DNA from: Himantopus leucocephalus
Taxonomy: Eukaryota; Chordata; Aves; Charadriiformes; Recurvirostridae
Length of the DNA: 64,000 bases
Assembly (NCBI GenBank): GCA_003993805.1
Contig: RSEF01000004.1
Location: forward strand, 24,525,841-24,589,840
Reading direction: 5' to 3'
The position numbers and the translations under genes are program-made. Shown here piece after piece: positions 24,645 through 36,500 of this stretch. A model generated the notes under the pieces. The model was not told where the DNA came from and ran no database searches. It saw only the letters and a program-made list of their open reading frames with translations. Every line of letters starts with the position of its first letter. The stretch's first letter is position 1.

Positions 24645-26052
24645 AAAGCTGGTTGACTAGGGAAGCAAGGCTTCAGCTTGCTCACCTCCCCCTTAGGAAA
24701 TTTTTATCTACTTTCTCACCTTCACTCTAAGTTGTCAGGTGCAGTAGAGGTTTCAGAGTAATTAACTTCCTACGGACTTTGAGAAAGTAAACAGCAAAGC
24801 TGAGGAAGAAGGTCTCTATTGTAGTAACAGGAAGCAGTAGTGTGAGCTCAGCTGTGGTTTCAGACAGTAAAGAACCCTCACTGGAAAGACCCACTGTTCG
24901 CGGAACCACCTTTAAAATGTTTGTATTATGTTTTTGTCATCATATTCATTCTTTTAGAAGCTATATCCTTTCAGAAAACAAACTCTTTGATTAAGTCTTG
25001 CATCTATATAAAAGACAATTGATATAGTTTTTCAGGAGATGTTGAAAAACAAATGAAATAGGGAGTGCTCTAATAGGAATCACATTTTTGTATAAGGGAC
25101 ACAGAGTCGTCATATATTTCAGATTAACCATCTGCAGCACTGTAAGTAAAGAAGAGTGGATGTTTTAGCAAACAGCATGCCAAAATGATGATTCTTCTTA
25201 TATTTTAGCTTAAATTGCTGTAATTTAATCACACATTGCCCAAGATGCAAAGCTTATCTGTCATTCATTTTTACAGCTTACATACTTTTTGAAAATAAGC
25301 AGAAACATTGCTAGAATTCTAATGACTGCTTTGCTACCGTGTCATGAGAACTGTAAACTGCACTACATTTCAGATATGATCTTTGGCATTCCTTAAACAA
25401 CATGCTTGAGACCCTGTATTGTACTGACTTCTACTAATTTCCTTGAATTTATATATAAGACTATCATTCACTCTGAGGCTTCTCAGAACAAACACCTTCC
25501 AGAAAATGCAACAGAAACTAGTCAACATAAGCAGATGGGCATCCTAGGAATCTGGAGTGATAAAAGTAATATAACAGGATGCATTAGCAGTGCATATAGG
25601 TGGTTTATGCAGCTTTGTGGTCTTTATTACTATTACTTTCATCTTCTCTCTGCTTTTCCCCCTCTTCTCTTTAGTCACATTTGGTATGGAATTAGTATAT
25701 TACATCACTCGTCCCCACAGGCCATGGAAAATAAAGGAACCTCAAGACTGTAAAGTGCAAAGGTGGTTTAAAACATTGGAACTCAATCTAAGCAGAAAAT
25801 CGGTGGCTGCAAAACCCATCAAGCGCATCCCTTCCAGCATCTGAAGAATAGAATTAACTACCCAAGATTTCTACATAAGTAGAAACTTAAAGATTTGAGA
25901 AGAAAAGTGATACAATCACAGGTGTGTTTGAGGGGGTGTGAACATGCAGGTCACAGGGTGTAGCAAACAGCAGATTCCAGCCACGTTTGGCACGGGGATC
26001 TCTTTGTACCTCCTGCTCAGCTTTGAACAGAATAATTAAATTCTTTGGACCA
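24645..26052. other. AT-rich non-coding DNA, no gene seen
   Basis: The 115-codon plus-strand frame at 25406-25753 and the overlapping one at 25590-25844 have a hydrophobic stretch but no recognisable family. They lack supporting splice or start context. I treat them as chance frames. Confidence 0.55.
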
Positions 26053-26215
26053 GAATCTATAGTTTAATGGTTAGGGCACTCATCTGAGATCAGACCTTAT
26101 TTCCAGTCTTAGCTCCAGTCAATATTGAAGTAATTTATGTTACATTTCCTTGTGACAGATACTGGAAGAGGGCTTCCCCCCCAGCCTGAGCTCTCTAACC
26201 ATGAGACCATATAAC
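26053..26215 (+). mobile_element. tRNA-derived SINE-like relic
   Basis: TATAGTTTAATGGTTAGGGC at 26059-26078 followed by ACTCATCTGAGATC resembles the tRNA head (A-box region) of old amniote tRNA-derived SINEs of the TGGTTAGGGCACTCACCTGGGA type. About 110 bases on, GAGCTCTCTAACCATGAGAC (26188-26207) resembles the same head in reverse complement. This gives an inverted arrangement that I recall from reptile and bird repeats. No 3' tail, target duplication or intact B-box can be pointed out, so the copy is very old or fragmentary. It is not a functional tRNA gene because no acceptor-stem pairing is evident. Confidence 0.4.
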
Positions 26216-28453
26216 TCTGTCTAGTTGACTGGTGCCAACCAGAGCGTGGACACGCTTCTGGGAAGAATCCCAAATGACTATGCTAATAACTTATGCAGAT
26301 TGACTGATTGATTATGGAGATGTGATATGGAAGAATCCTCTTCAAAGTATCTTAAGACCCCTGATCAAATAGGTGCGCTGTGGATATACTAAATTAATCA
26401 GGTCTTAGAGGCCAAAAAAAATACAGAACTGAGTTACCAAATCCAGCTAAAGGAAGCTGAAGAGTTTATCTGTTTACATTTGAGCAATGCTGGGCATGCT
26501 CTGAAGCAGAATTTTATGGATAAATATGATGAAAATATAGATAGCTGGAACTTTCTGCTTAAAGTCCTAAAATATATAAACAAAAAAAGATGAGCAAATT
26601 TCTGGTTTTATGATTTCAGTTTGGATGCCTACTTTCCATTTTAAGCCTTAGAATCCAAGAAAGTAAAAAAAGAAATAAAACTAAATATTTACCCTTGGAA
26701 AAAAAAATGAGACAGATTTCTGCGTACTCGGCAGAGCTGATCAGCAAGTAGTCTACTTAAATATTACGTATTTTAAGTATTAAACATTAATTATTTAGTA
26801 TGTGAAATATTTAACATAGTGTATGGTAAATACTAACATTTTAACAAAAAAAGTATTTTAAATATATTCTATGATTCGTGAAGCAATGATTGTGTTATGT
26901 CTTTTGATCAAAACGTCTTTGAACAATTTGAAGTCCTGCTGCTATTGATTTTCCTTCCAGTAGGTTACCACAGTATTTTATATGTATCTGTAATATATGA
27001 TCTCTCTGCATATAATATATAGGAATCTGATAATAATGAAGAATCCAGTTTTATTAACAATGGGGTAAACCTGGTAAAATTTATCTTCCTTTATATCAAG
27101 GAAGGACAATTAAGAAAGATATCAGGGAAAGCAAGTCTGCACTATGCTATCAAATTATTCTAACACATGTAATATTTCATCTACTCTTTATCAAATAAGA
27201 TGAGCTTTTGTTCATTCTCGTTGTAACAAAACAATATATATGTATCAATTAGTATTGGTACTTAGGGATTTGTTTCAGTAGGCAATTACTGTGAAACTGG
27301 ATATAGAAAATGTTTAAAAACAAGAGAGCTATGTAATCATATCTATGACAAGAAAAAGGAAGTGCACTTAAAAGGTTTATTTGTGTATTTACGTTCAACT
27401 TAAACACAGGCAGAATTTGAAGTACTAGTGCCTCTTCAATTTTTCTTCCCATGTCTGTGTGCATATGCATTTTTATATCTTGAAAAATTGGTAAAGACAA
27501 TGACAAAATTAAATTTTATTAGGAAACTGTATTAAGATCATTATTCTAGGCAAATTTTGACATAGGATCCTGTCTAAATAATTATTCATGTGATTTTCTT
27601 GTTAACTCTCCTACAGTGCTAGTGTAGCTAAAATTCCCTTTAGGATCACTATGCAGTCTAAATGCACAACAATAGCAAGAACACTTTGACTAAAATCAGA
27701 TACTAATGTTAGTCATAATTTGACTTACTAAAATAGTTTGGTGGATTAGTTAGGCAACAGCTTGCATAGATATTTTTATAGTGCAACCTGTTCTGCCCAC
27801 GTACCTATGTTTTCCTTGTATTTTAGCTTTAGCCTCTTAAATCCCTTCTGGATATGACCATTGAACTTATATTTCCTTTTAGATGGGAGAGAAGAATACG
27901 ATTTTTTTAATGAGGGTAGAAATAAGAGAAGTTTCCTGTTAGTTTGTTGTCTGTTAATCTTTATGTCTTTGTGTGTTTCTCTCCACGTTGAAAAGAGAAA
28001 TAGTGGAAATCAAAGAATATAGATTTGATGCTATAATCACTGAAGTCAATGATACAGCTCTCTGATCCGAAGGGCTCAAAATGAAATCCTATAAGCCTCT
28101 GGGGTATCATCAATAAGGGTATAATTTCCCATTGATGTAAGAGGATCAGGGTATCTGGTAAAAAACGGTATACGGCACAAAAATTCTTGTCAGACTCAGA
28201 CGCTAAGATAAAGCCTTTTGGAGAGAATTAGAAATTTAAAAAGTTGAGAGAGGGGAGAAACACCCTAATTGCTCAACAAAGTGTGAATAGATATATTGTA
28301 TTGTCCAAGAAGGTGAGAAGGCTCCTTGAAAGTTTGCTTTAGAAAGTGTTAGACATACTGAGTACTACCCTGAAGGTGTGAAGCGGGATTGTGAAATTGC
28401 AGAGGAATAAGTCACAGAAGAGGTACCTGCACAATTAAAATGGAAAACGTTAT
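26216..28453. other. AT-rich non-coding DNA, no gene seen
   Basis: A very AT-rich section, especially 26740-27060 and 27180-27260. An 85-codon minus-strand frame at 27249-27506 has no known domain. No named repeat was recognised with confidence. Confidence 0.6.
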
Positions 28454-28534
28454 AGCTGAAATGTAACTACCCAACATCAGAGCTGAAATGTAACTACCCA
28501 ACATCAGAGCTGAAATGTAACTACCCAACATCAG
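28454..28534. repeat. minisatellite: 3 exact copies of a 27-bp unit
   Basis: A 27-bp unit starting AGCTGAAATGTAACTACCCA and ending ACATCAG occurs three times head to tail at 28454-28480, 28481-28507 and 28508-28534, with no mismatch between copies. Because 27 is divisible by three, the minus strand reads through as a repeated nine-residue word (MLGSYISAL-like); this is a by-product of the repeat and not evidence of a protein. The perfect identity points to a recent or variable expansion. Confidence 0.97.
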
Positions 28535-29390
28535 AAACCTGTTTTTCATTAGAAACACCTTTATCTGAGCATCTGAGAATAGCAAAGTTATGTGTGCAAG
28601 TACTGATATTAATAAATTGGTCATAATTCAAAAAGTGGGTTTTTTTTTTGGACACAAATCTGTGTATGAACTCTGCTTTTGAAAGAAGAGTGCACAACAT
28701 TCACTAAGCAGATTTCTTAGTTCCAGTGTATATATAGTATAGTAAAGAATGCTAGAAATGAAATGCATGTTCTGTAATAATATTTCCTACTTCCTTCCTT
28801 AACTTAACCTCTCAGTTTTTCCCTGTCTGCTACTCACTGCTGAGCCCATTTCCCCGAGCTCTTGTTTCTCAGTTTAAATCTATTTTTTTATCTTATTGAT
28901 GAGTCACCCGTCAGTCTGTAGTTTAACACATCCTGTGTTTCTCCGGATGGTCTCACATGCTTTTTATATAAAGGGAGGGGAGGACTGTGTAATTGCATCG
29001 TGACTCTATACTGTTTCACTCTAAAAGGAAATTAAGGTGGTATTTATTTATAGCCTGAAATATTCTTGATTTTTTTCCTATCAAAATTTCCATCAGGTTC
29101 CTACAAATGTATTTGCCCAGGTCTGCTACTATGTTTTTTCTCACTCATAGCCTGTATAAACGCTGGTGTTTATTTGGTTATGCTGTTTGTCAGTTCAGCT
29201 GCAGCTGAAATCATTAAACTCTCATATAATTATAGTGGTGCCATTCAAACAGCTAGAGTTAAGGTTGTGTCAGCAATTCCATTATAAATCCTTAATTTAA
29301 ATGGTCTGCAATAACTCAACCATAAAATATGTTTTGAGCTGAACCTTGGCTTGTAAGATTTCAGGCCAGGAGCAACTTCCTTTTCAAAAC

Positions 29391-29405
29391 AAAAAAAAAA
29401 AAAAA
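29391..29405. repeat. A15 homopolymer
   Basis: Fifteen A after AAAAC, followed 28 bases later by an N at 29433. Confidence 0.9.
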
Positions 29406-29972
29406 GAAAATGAATTTCCAAAAAGACTGGCCNGAAAGAATTTAGTGCTTGAGAAAAGACTAAGTTTACTGCCCTAGGAACCAAGCTATGCTGAAAGTCT
29501 GCAGTGACACAAGAGGTGCATTATAGGTTTCTTCTGTTTTGCTGCAGTTCTACTTACAAGATTTTGATTCTTTAAGTTAAGAGAATTGTTTGGATGCTGT
29601 GTAAATTGACCTCTGCTTTAAGGCTGATAAAAAGAGAGTGATTTGATGACAATATTGATACTATATTAAGGGACCAATTAAAGGCATCCATGACAGCCAG
29701 CACAGGGGACTGGTACCACCAAACTGCACTTCACATGCTTTCAGTCACAAAGGATAACCTGGGCTGAATCTGAACCATGACTTGCAGGTGAAAGGCCCTC
29801 GTTATTTCATTCATAAATATTCTGGCTCCCCAGTTGCTTGAAGCCTAACAGGGAGACAATAAAAAGAGACTAGGCAGAGACAACACGACCATGGAAGCAT
29901 GTTACTTCAGATGCCTTTCACATTTTTGTTCCTACCATTTTTTAAGTGGTGTCAATTATTCTGGGTTCACAC

Positions 29973-29986
29973 AAAAAAAAAAAAAA
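29973..29986. repeat. A14 homopolymer followed by a second A-run
   Basis: Fourteen A, then GT, then another run of eight A, with an N at 30007 shortly downstream. The region is probably hard to sequence. Confidence 0.9.
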
Positions 29987-30529
29987 GTAAAAAAAAGTCC
30001 CCAACTNCCCCAACTCTATACAACTCCCAGTGTACTCTTTGACAGGTGGTATTTCACAAAATTCCACTTAAAATACAAAAATAGCTTGTAAAGCTCTGTT
30101 TATATTTAAATAGTATAATCCAAATTCAGTTTGACATGAACTATAGCTGGCATCCATCTAAAAACTAGATTAATGACAAGTTTTAAAACTGGATTGAGGC
30201 TTTTCCTAGTGAAGTGCTTGTCTATGCATTCCAGCAAGTCTCAGCTGCTTGTCTTGGAACTTTGTACCTTAAACTTCTGACCGTAAAATACTGTCCCTAT
30301 TATAGTCACTAACAAAACTTCTGTTATCAGTGGGTCAGGACCTTAGTGCATGTATCTAAGGACAAAATGAGAGATATTTAGTCTTTATATTTATTACTTG
30401 TGGCAATATTGCCTAGAGAGACAGTATAAAGGTAAAGCCTGCTCTATACTTGGCCCAAAGTATTAGATTATAGCTGTTTCACAGAAATCTGTTCTCATCT
30501 CAAATCTCATGGAGATGTGATTTTCTTTC

Positions 30530-30543
30530 TTTTTTTTTTTTTT
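30530..30543. repeat. T14 homopolymer
   Basis: A run of 14 T within a wider CT-rich stretch from about 30520 to 30560. Confidence 0.85.
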
Positions 30544-33500
30544 CCTTTTTGCTATTCTTTTTCCTTATAATTCAATTGAGTAGCCTTCAAGATTAGTCTT
30601 CTCATTTAAATTTGTTGCACTGTATTTTTCTTTTCTTCTTCATCATGGTTTTACATAGTGCATCTAGATATTAGCAGTACAAGATCAGTCCATCACTTTA
30701 AAGTAAAAAACATCAGCTCTTAAAGTTATTACCATTAATTAAAAATATTTTTAACTCTGTTAAAGGAGATATTCCATAAAATGCCTACCTTCAGAAATAT
30801 GACTGATTAAGCTCTAATTCTTCCTTGAAGAAGGCTGTGCCATAGATGAGTCCTTGCAACAGTAACTGTAATAAAATATAGAACCAGAGTTCATTAAAGT
30901 CTAAAAGTGAAACGCATGATTTTCCTTTAGTGGATGTGTACCCTGCTACCTGAAAAGACATCCAAAGCTGTTATATTTCATGAAGGGGCTTTGATCAGCA
31001 ATTTTCTACACACTTCTGTATTGGTTAGCCTGACTGTGTTTTCAGTGAGTGTTTTATCTTCATCTATATTATCTAGAAAGTAATACAGCCCTATTTAGGA
31101 TGCCATAGAAAATGAGGAATGTTACAGCGATGCTATCTACTAAATGTACAGGAGGGAGATAGATAAACTAGTGGTTCAGTGGTTATCAATTTCTTCCTTA
31201 CAACAATCAGGCATTATAACACGAAAAAGTTTTGACATCCCTACCCAGGGTGGACAAAGCACCACAGAGCCACCACAGTCACACAGATGACAAGCAGTGT
31301 CACTCTGGGACCAAAGACAGTGTAGTTACACCTGTGGAGTACATTGCTTGTATATGGCACTGCTGTAGTGAGGCTTTCATTTTAGGGCTCAAGACCGTGT
31401 GTCATCACAGCATCAAGCTGTGCTGTGCTATGCCTTCTGAAGAGAGTTCGCGAGTCTCTAAAATTCAAGTGCCTCGCACACAGACACATCCAAAGTAAAG
31501 CCTGGGTAGCTGCAATCTAGGAAAAGTAGTCAAGCCTTCTGGTTTTAAAACTGCTAGCTTTTTGCAGTAAGTTGGCCCAGTAAATTACAAGATCTATATA
31601 AAAGACTGGGCTGAAGTTCTAATTCTTATTTTCCCAGTTTCAAAATTTGCCTGTGAATGCTACCCTACATCAGTAGCTATGATAGTAAAGATGGGCAACA
31701 GTGAAATCTCTCATGAGATTCTTCCATCTTGCAGCGACTCTTCCATTCGTGACAGTTTTGCAGTGATGTAATTACTCACTTGGGTAGGGCAGTTGGCCCA
31801 TTGCACTGACTGAGCAGTTTTGGGGCTCATCTTAATGATACAGAGAAAAGTAACGAATGGCAGCTTATTGACATGGACAGTGCCAGTTGTATTTGTTCTT
31901 CACATCCTGGGATCCCTGATTTTGATGAGGGATTCTATATGAGAGAGTTGCTCCTTCTTTTCATAACGGGTGAAGAGTATCATCACATTATGACATGGCA
32001 CATGAATAAGCAGCAGCTTGTGCTTTAACATTTTAACTATTGTGACTGACTCCTTTGGGAACAGTTGCCTTTAAAATCACAAATCAAAACTAAGTATAAT
32101 TAAGTTTCTGTTCTTTCCTGATGGCAAGCAAAAATGAGGGAAGAGTGGCAGTACTTGAAAACAAGCCAAGTAAAATGTTTAGCTCAGGTGACCTGTAATA
32201 CTTGGTAGTGAATCAGTTGTTTATCATGTGCTAACTCCAAATACACGCAGGATTTTCCACTAGACATTATTCCCCAAAACAATCAACTTGAAGACTTTTG
32301 CCATGCCTTGTGAACAGAGATGCTCTTCAGCTTCAACCCCACAGGTCTCTTAAGGTTATTTTTGATAAAGTGATATCTTTGATTTCAGTATAAAGAAATA
32401 AGTGCAAACAAATCTATTTCTGTGTATAATCACAAGTATCTGGCTGCTTGTAGAATTTCTTCAGTTCCACTTTCTTTGTTCTTTACTACTCAATCAGGCT
32501 TTGAGACACTGGCATATATAATATGATCTCAGGTTGTGAGATTTCTTCTGTACCCATATATAGAATGTACAATTATCCTGGCCAAGGTAATATGAGCTAA
32601 TTTGTGTAATATTCAGAATGCTCTTTAAAATGTTGATTTAAAAACAACAAAAGAAAACTTTACAGTCTGATCCAATCCACACATTCTTCTCAACAACTGC
32701 CTTATTTCTTCTGAGAGGTTTTATTTGCATCCAAAATTGCTTTTCTCCCTCAGATTCTTATTTTCTACTTTCTGCAGAAGAATCACTAGGGAACCTCTTT
32801 TACTGCTAATTTGATGCGATAAGAGGAAGCTCAAAGTTATCCTGGCCTAGATGCGTGCCTATGCCTTAGAGATGCAGTCTCTATCATTAGCATCTGAGTC
32901 ATTGTCAGTAATTACCCATTTCATCAGCTCATGTCTGTTTTGTTACCTTAATGATTTTTTTTAACCTTGTTTATATCAAGGGCTTTATCTGTTTCTTTTC
33001 AGGTGTCCTTCAGTTATTAGCAAGATATTACTTAAAACTTCTTGCTTTTCTGTCAGTTATTCACCTCTCAGGGGACCATTCATTTATTGCATGTTAGCTT
33101 TGTATGGGCTTTTGGTCAGAAGGAAGGTTAGTATAAACAGTTTCAGGTTAAGTCTTTTCCTCTACAGTCAATGGAAGTAAGCTTGACCTTATTTGCATAG
33201 TATGTCATGACTGTTGTTAAATCTGAATTCAAAAGGATTATATATTCTTGCAGGCAGAAATGCTTGAATATCATTAGAGATAACCTGCATTCATTTTTGG
33301 GCTTTTATCCCCTTTAATCCTGAAACATTCCACTTGTAAATTTAGATTATTGGTCCTCTTAGAACAGTTCTCCAGAACTAGATTTCTCAGGGCAACTGGA
33401 GACATTTTAGTTGTAATAAAAATGAGAAAAACAGAGAGTCAATAGTGAGGGGATACTTGTCTTAACACACCATCAGGAACTTATGTAGTGAAACTGCGTG

Positions 33501-36500
33501 TGCAGACAAACCTATCTGTGGTGGCTGCTACTTGTTTTAGGTTTTGTTGCCAATTTGGGAAAGGACAGAATCAATAACGCAACTTGAGACATTATTATCC
33601 AGGTCTTCAGTGACACCTTGCTCCATAATTCACGTGCCTCTGAGAGTTTTGAAGCAGCTGTTGATCTGACACCTGTCTCCATATTTGCCCTAGTGCTTTG
33701 CATGTGTTCCTGTAAAAAAAACCTTTAGATTCTGGTATCAGACCACAAGTAACAAGCTCATTTGCCAAAAACCTCATAGTCAAAATAGATATTCCCCTGA
33801 TTACATGCTTAAACTAAAATAACTCTATGATTAAACCACTGACCCCAGTACTGAAGCAGCTTCAACAACAGAAGAGGCTCCTCTTACCCCACCTGCTCCC
33901 AGGGACCTAGTCCTTCTCTCTGGAGGCACATCCTAAGACCACATCCTCCCACTGCCTGGGAGGGCATCCTCACTGAACTCTACCTGCATTCAGATTGCTT
34001 CTCTGTCTGTTGGCTGTGCTCTGAGAAATCCCTTAAAAAGGGTGGGGGGCAGGCGGGGAATCTTGTTTATTGACTGCAAGACTGCTTAAGTATGACAGGT
34101 GAGGGCAGTTGCCAGGTCCAGGGCTGAGGAAAAGCTAAAGTCCTGCAGCTGAGGGAATCTCAGTGCTGGGAAACATAGCCAGGAAACTGTGGGGGAAGGA
34201 ACAAGGAATAGTGGAGTGGATTTTTTGGGTTGCATAATGTACATAGAATCTTCCATTAGAGAACAATGAGAGGGATCTGAAATAATATGTGTCTGAAGAT
34301 TAAATGGTAACCATTGTTACAAAGAAGTTTGGCTCATTACCTGAGGAGCTGCCTTCTTCCAAAGATGCTGATTCTGGGAATTAGAGCAGGTTGTACACTG
34401 ATGAGCAGGTGTACAGTACTGTACTGACCAACCCCCTAGGCAACTTCTTTAAAAATAATTCTTCCTTTTCTGCAGTATAATTAATATTGTTTCATATAGC
34501 ATATATGTTCTGTCTGTCTAGGTAGTGTAAGTACACTCTACTGCTTAGGGTTCTTATTCTTCAGAAAGTTTCACAAGCAATCTCAAAATGGGGAAAAATG
34601 AAAGTTCTTCTGTTAAATAGTTTTAACCAACAGATATTTATACTTCTATAGATCCTTCTTACTTAGAGGAATTGACAAGTTGAAACAGTCTATTAAATAT
34701 AAATTTTCCTTAAATATATATATAGATACTCATGTGGTAGCAGATTTCAGAGACTTGGAGTGTTGTGAAAACTTGTTGGTGACACATCTTTTAGTAAGAT
34801 ACACAATCTTACTAGATGCCACGCAGCTGAGTTTACCACCCCCTGCAATAGGCAGTTCTGATACTTGTTCCTATATACCTCAGGTTTATTTCAAGGTGGA
34901 TTTCTGATTTTTTCTGTAGCCATTGATCCTTGTTAAGTCTTTCCTGTAATGTCTTTTTTACGTGCAAATAATTATGTACTGTGCTTGAGTCACGTTTCAA
35001 CCTCTTAAATAAACAGAATATTTAAGCCTGATCAGCCTGACATCATAGATGTTTTTTGTAATCACTTAATAATTCCAGACTTCTCTTCTGCACTTTCTCA
35101 GTGTTTACCTGTTTTCCTAGGGCCATTCCAGAAATTCATTCTAGCACTGATTTTCACCAGTGCTGTGTACAGCCGAGTAAATGCTTTCCTTCTTTTGTTT
35201 GACACAACACCTTTTTGTAACACTGTGAAGAATTTACTTGCCCATTTAGCAAAACATTGCAGGAAGACTGGTAAATCATCTGTGAGGGACTATGTTTTTG
35301 AGACATTCATTCTACAAAAATAGTCAAAAGGTTCATTTTTTAGATATATTATATAGTATTTAATTGCATTGGAATATATCTGACTAGATCATTAAACATT
35401 TAATGCTGGTGCATTAAACAGCACCGGCCCCTTCTCCTTCCTTTCTTATTTTCCAGGAGTGACCACAAAATTTACCATCAACGTATTAATATCATTTTTT
35501 AAAATCACTGTTAAAAAAAAAGAATATCACTGACAGAAGAACCAGTAGCCAATGGACCCTCTAGTAATTTGCTGACACTTGCCTGTTAGAAAACATTTAT
35601 TTTGCAGCAGTTTTTTGAATCCGAACACTTATTGAAGAAAACCACGAAATTTAGACTAGTGTTACTTCCTAATAGATTCTGCAGGAGACTTTTTTGTGAA
35701 GCCAAAAATATCCAAGGAGATAACTTTATTTTACATCCCTTGTAATTTACCAAAAATCCTTGTTTTGCTGGTATCGTTCTTCACATTAAATTATGTTTCA
35801 AATGAACTTCTTTCAGAAAGTGCCTTTCAGTGTTCAAATGACCTTTATTCTTGCTGGAAGCCAGCTCCCTCTCCAGTATTTTATACATGCACAGCAAGGA
35901 AAGAGAAATACTGCAGCACTGTCTGGGATTGAAGCAGTACCAAGAGGTTATCATACATACTACATTGAAAATAGGATCAAAGTTATAAATGCTGATTCAG
36001 TTATCAGGGCACCGTCGGTTTGTTCTTATTTATAAAATGACAGAACAAATCACAAAGGCCCATAGCAATTATTAAGGGTGATGCGGTGAATTTATATGTC
36101 CTGAAAGTGGGCTACGTGCTGCTGTAATACCCAGGGAGTAGGTCAGGAAGGGAATTATGACTGAGTTACGACTCTTTGCCTGGTTTCACTTATTCCAAGC
36201 AGGGAACAATCTGTTTTGATCTCTATCTGTAGAAGAATATCTTTAGCTCTATGGGGACTTGATTGTGCAGGCTTGTTTTTTAGGTGTCAGCAGTAATGGA
36301 AAAGGACCAGGAAGAAAATGGGGGTTTAGCTTGGGTTTAGTTTTTGCTTCAATTTAACCTAAACCAGTGATAAAAAGTTTAACTGAAAATCTTCCCCTTA
36401 GGACCATGTCCCAGATAAAGGATGGCACTTCTGTAAAATAAGGGAAGAATGAACTTGGGGGGGGAGACTTCACAGAGAAGTAAATAGCTCTTAAATGGTT

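Noticed and set aside
25406..25844. Overlapping plus-strand frames with a hydrophobic segment that could be a membrane helix
   Set aside because: No family recognised, no start or splice context, and hydrophobic stretches are common translations of T-rich DNA.
26053..26130. A functional tRNA gene
   Set aside because: Only an A-box-like head is seen. There is no matching acceptor stem, anticodon loop or intact B-box at the right spacing.
29093..29130. GSYKCIC motif resembling the start of an EGF-like domain
   Set aside because: Only seven residues fit; the following sequence is hydrophobic with no further cysteine spacing of an EGF domain. Judged coincidental.
31230..31500. An 88-codon frame bounded by CCTACCCAGG and GCCTGGGTAG, as a mobile element with inverted ends
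   Set aside because: The inverted match is only about 9 bases, without target duplications or a transposase-like product.
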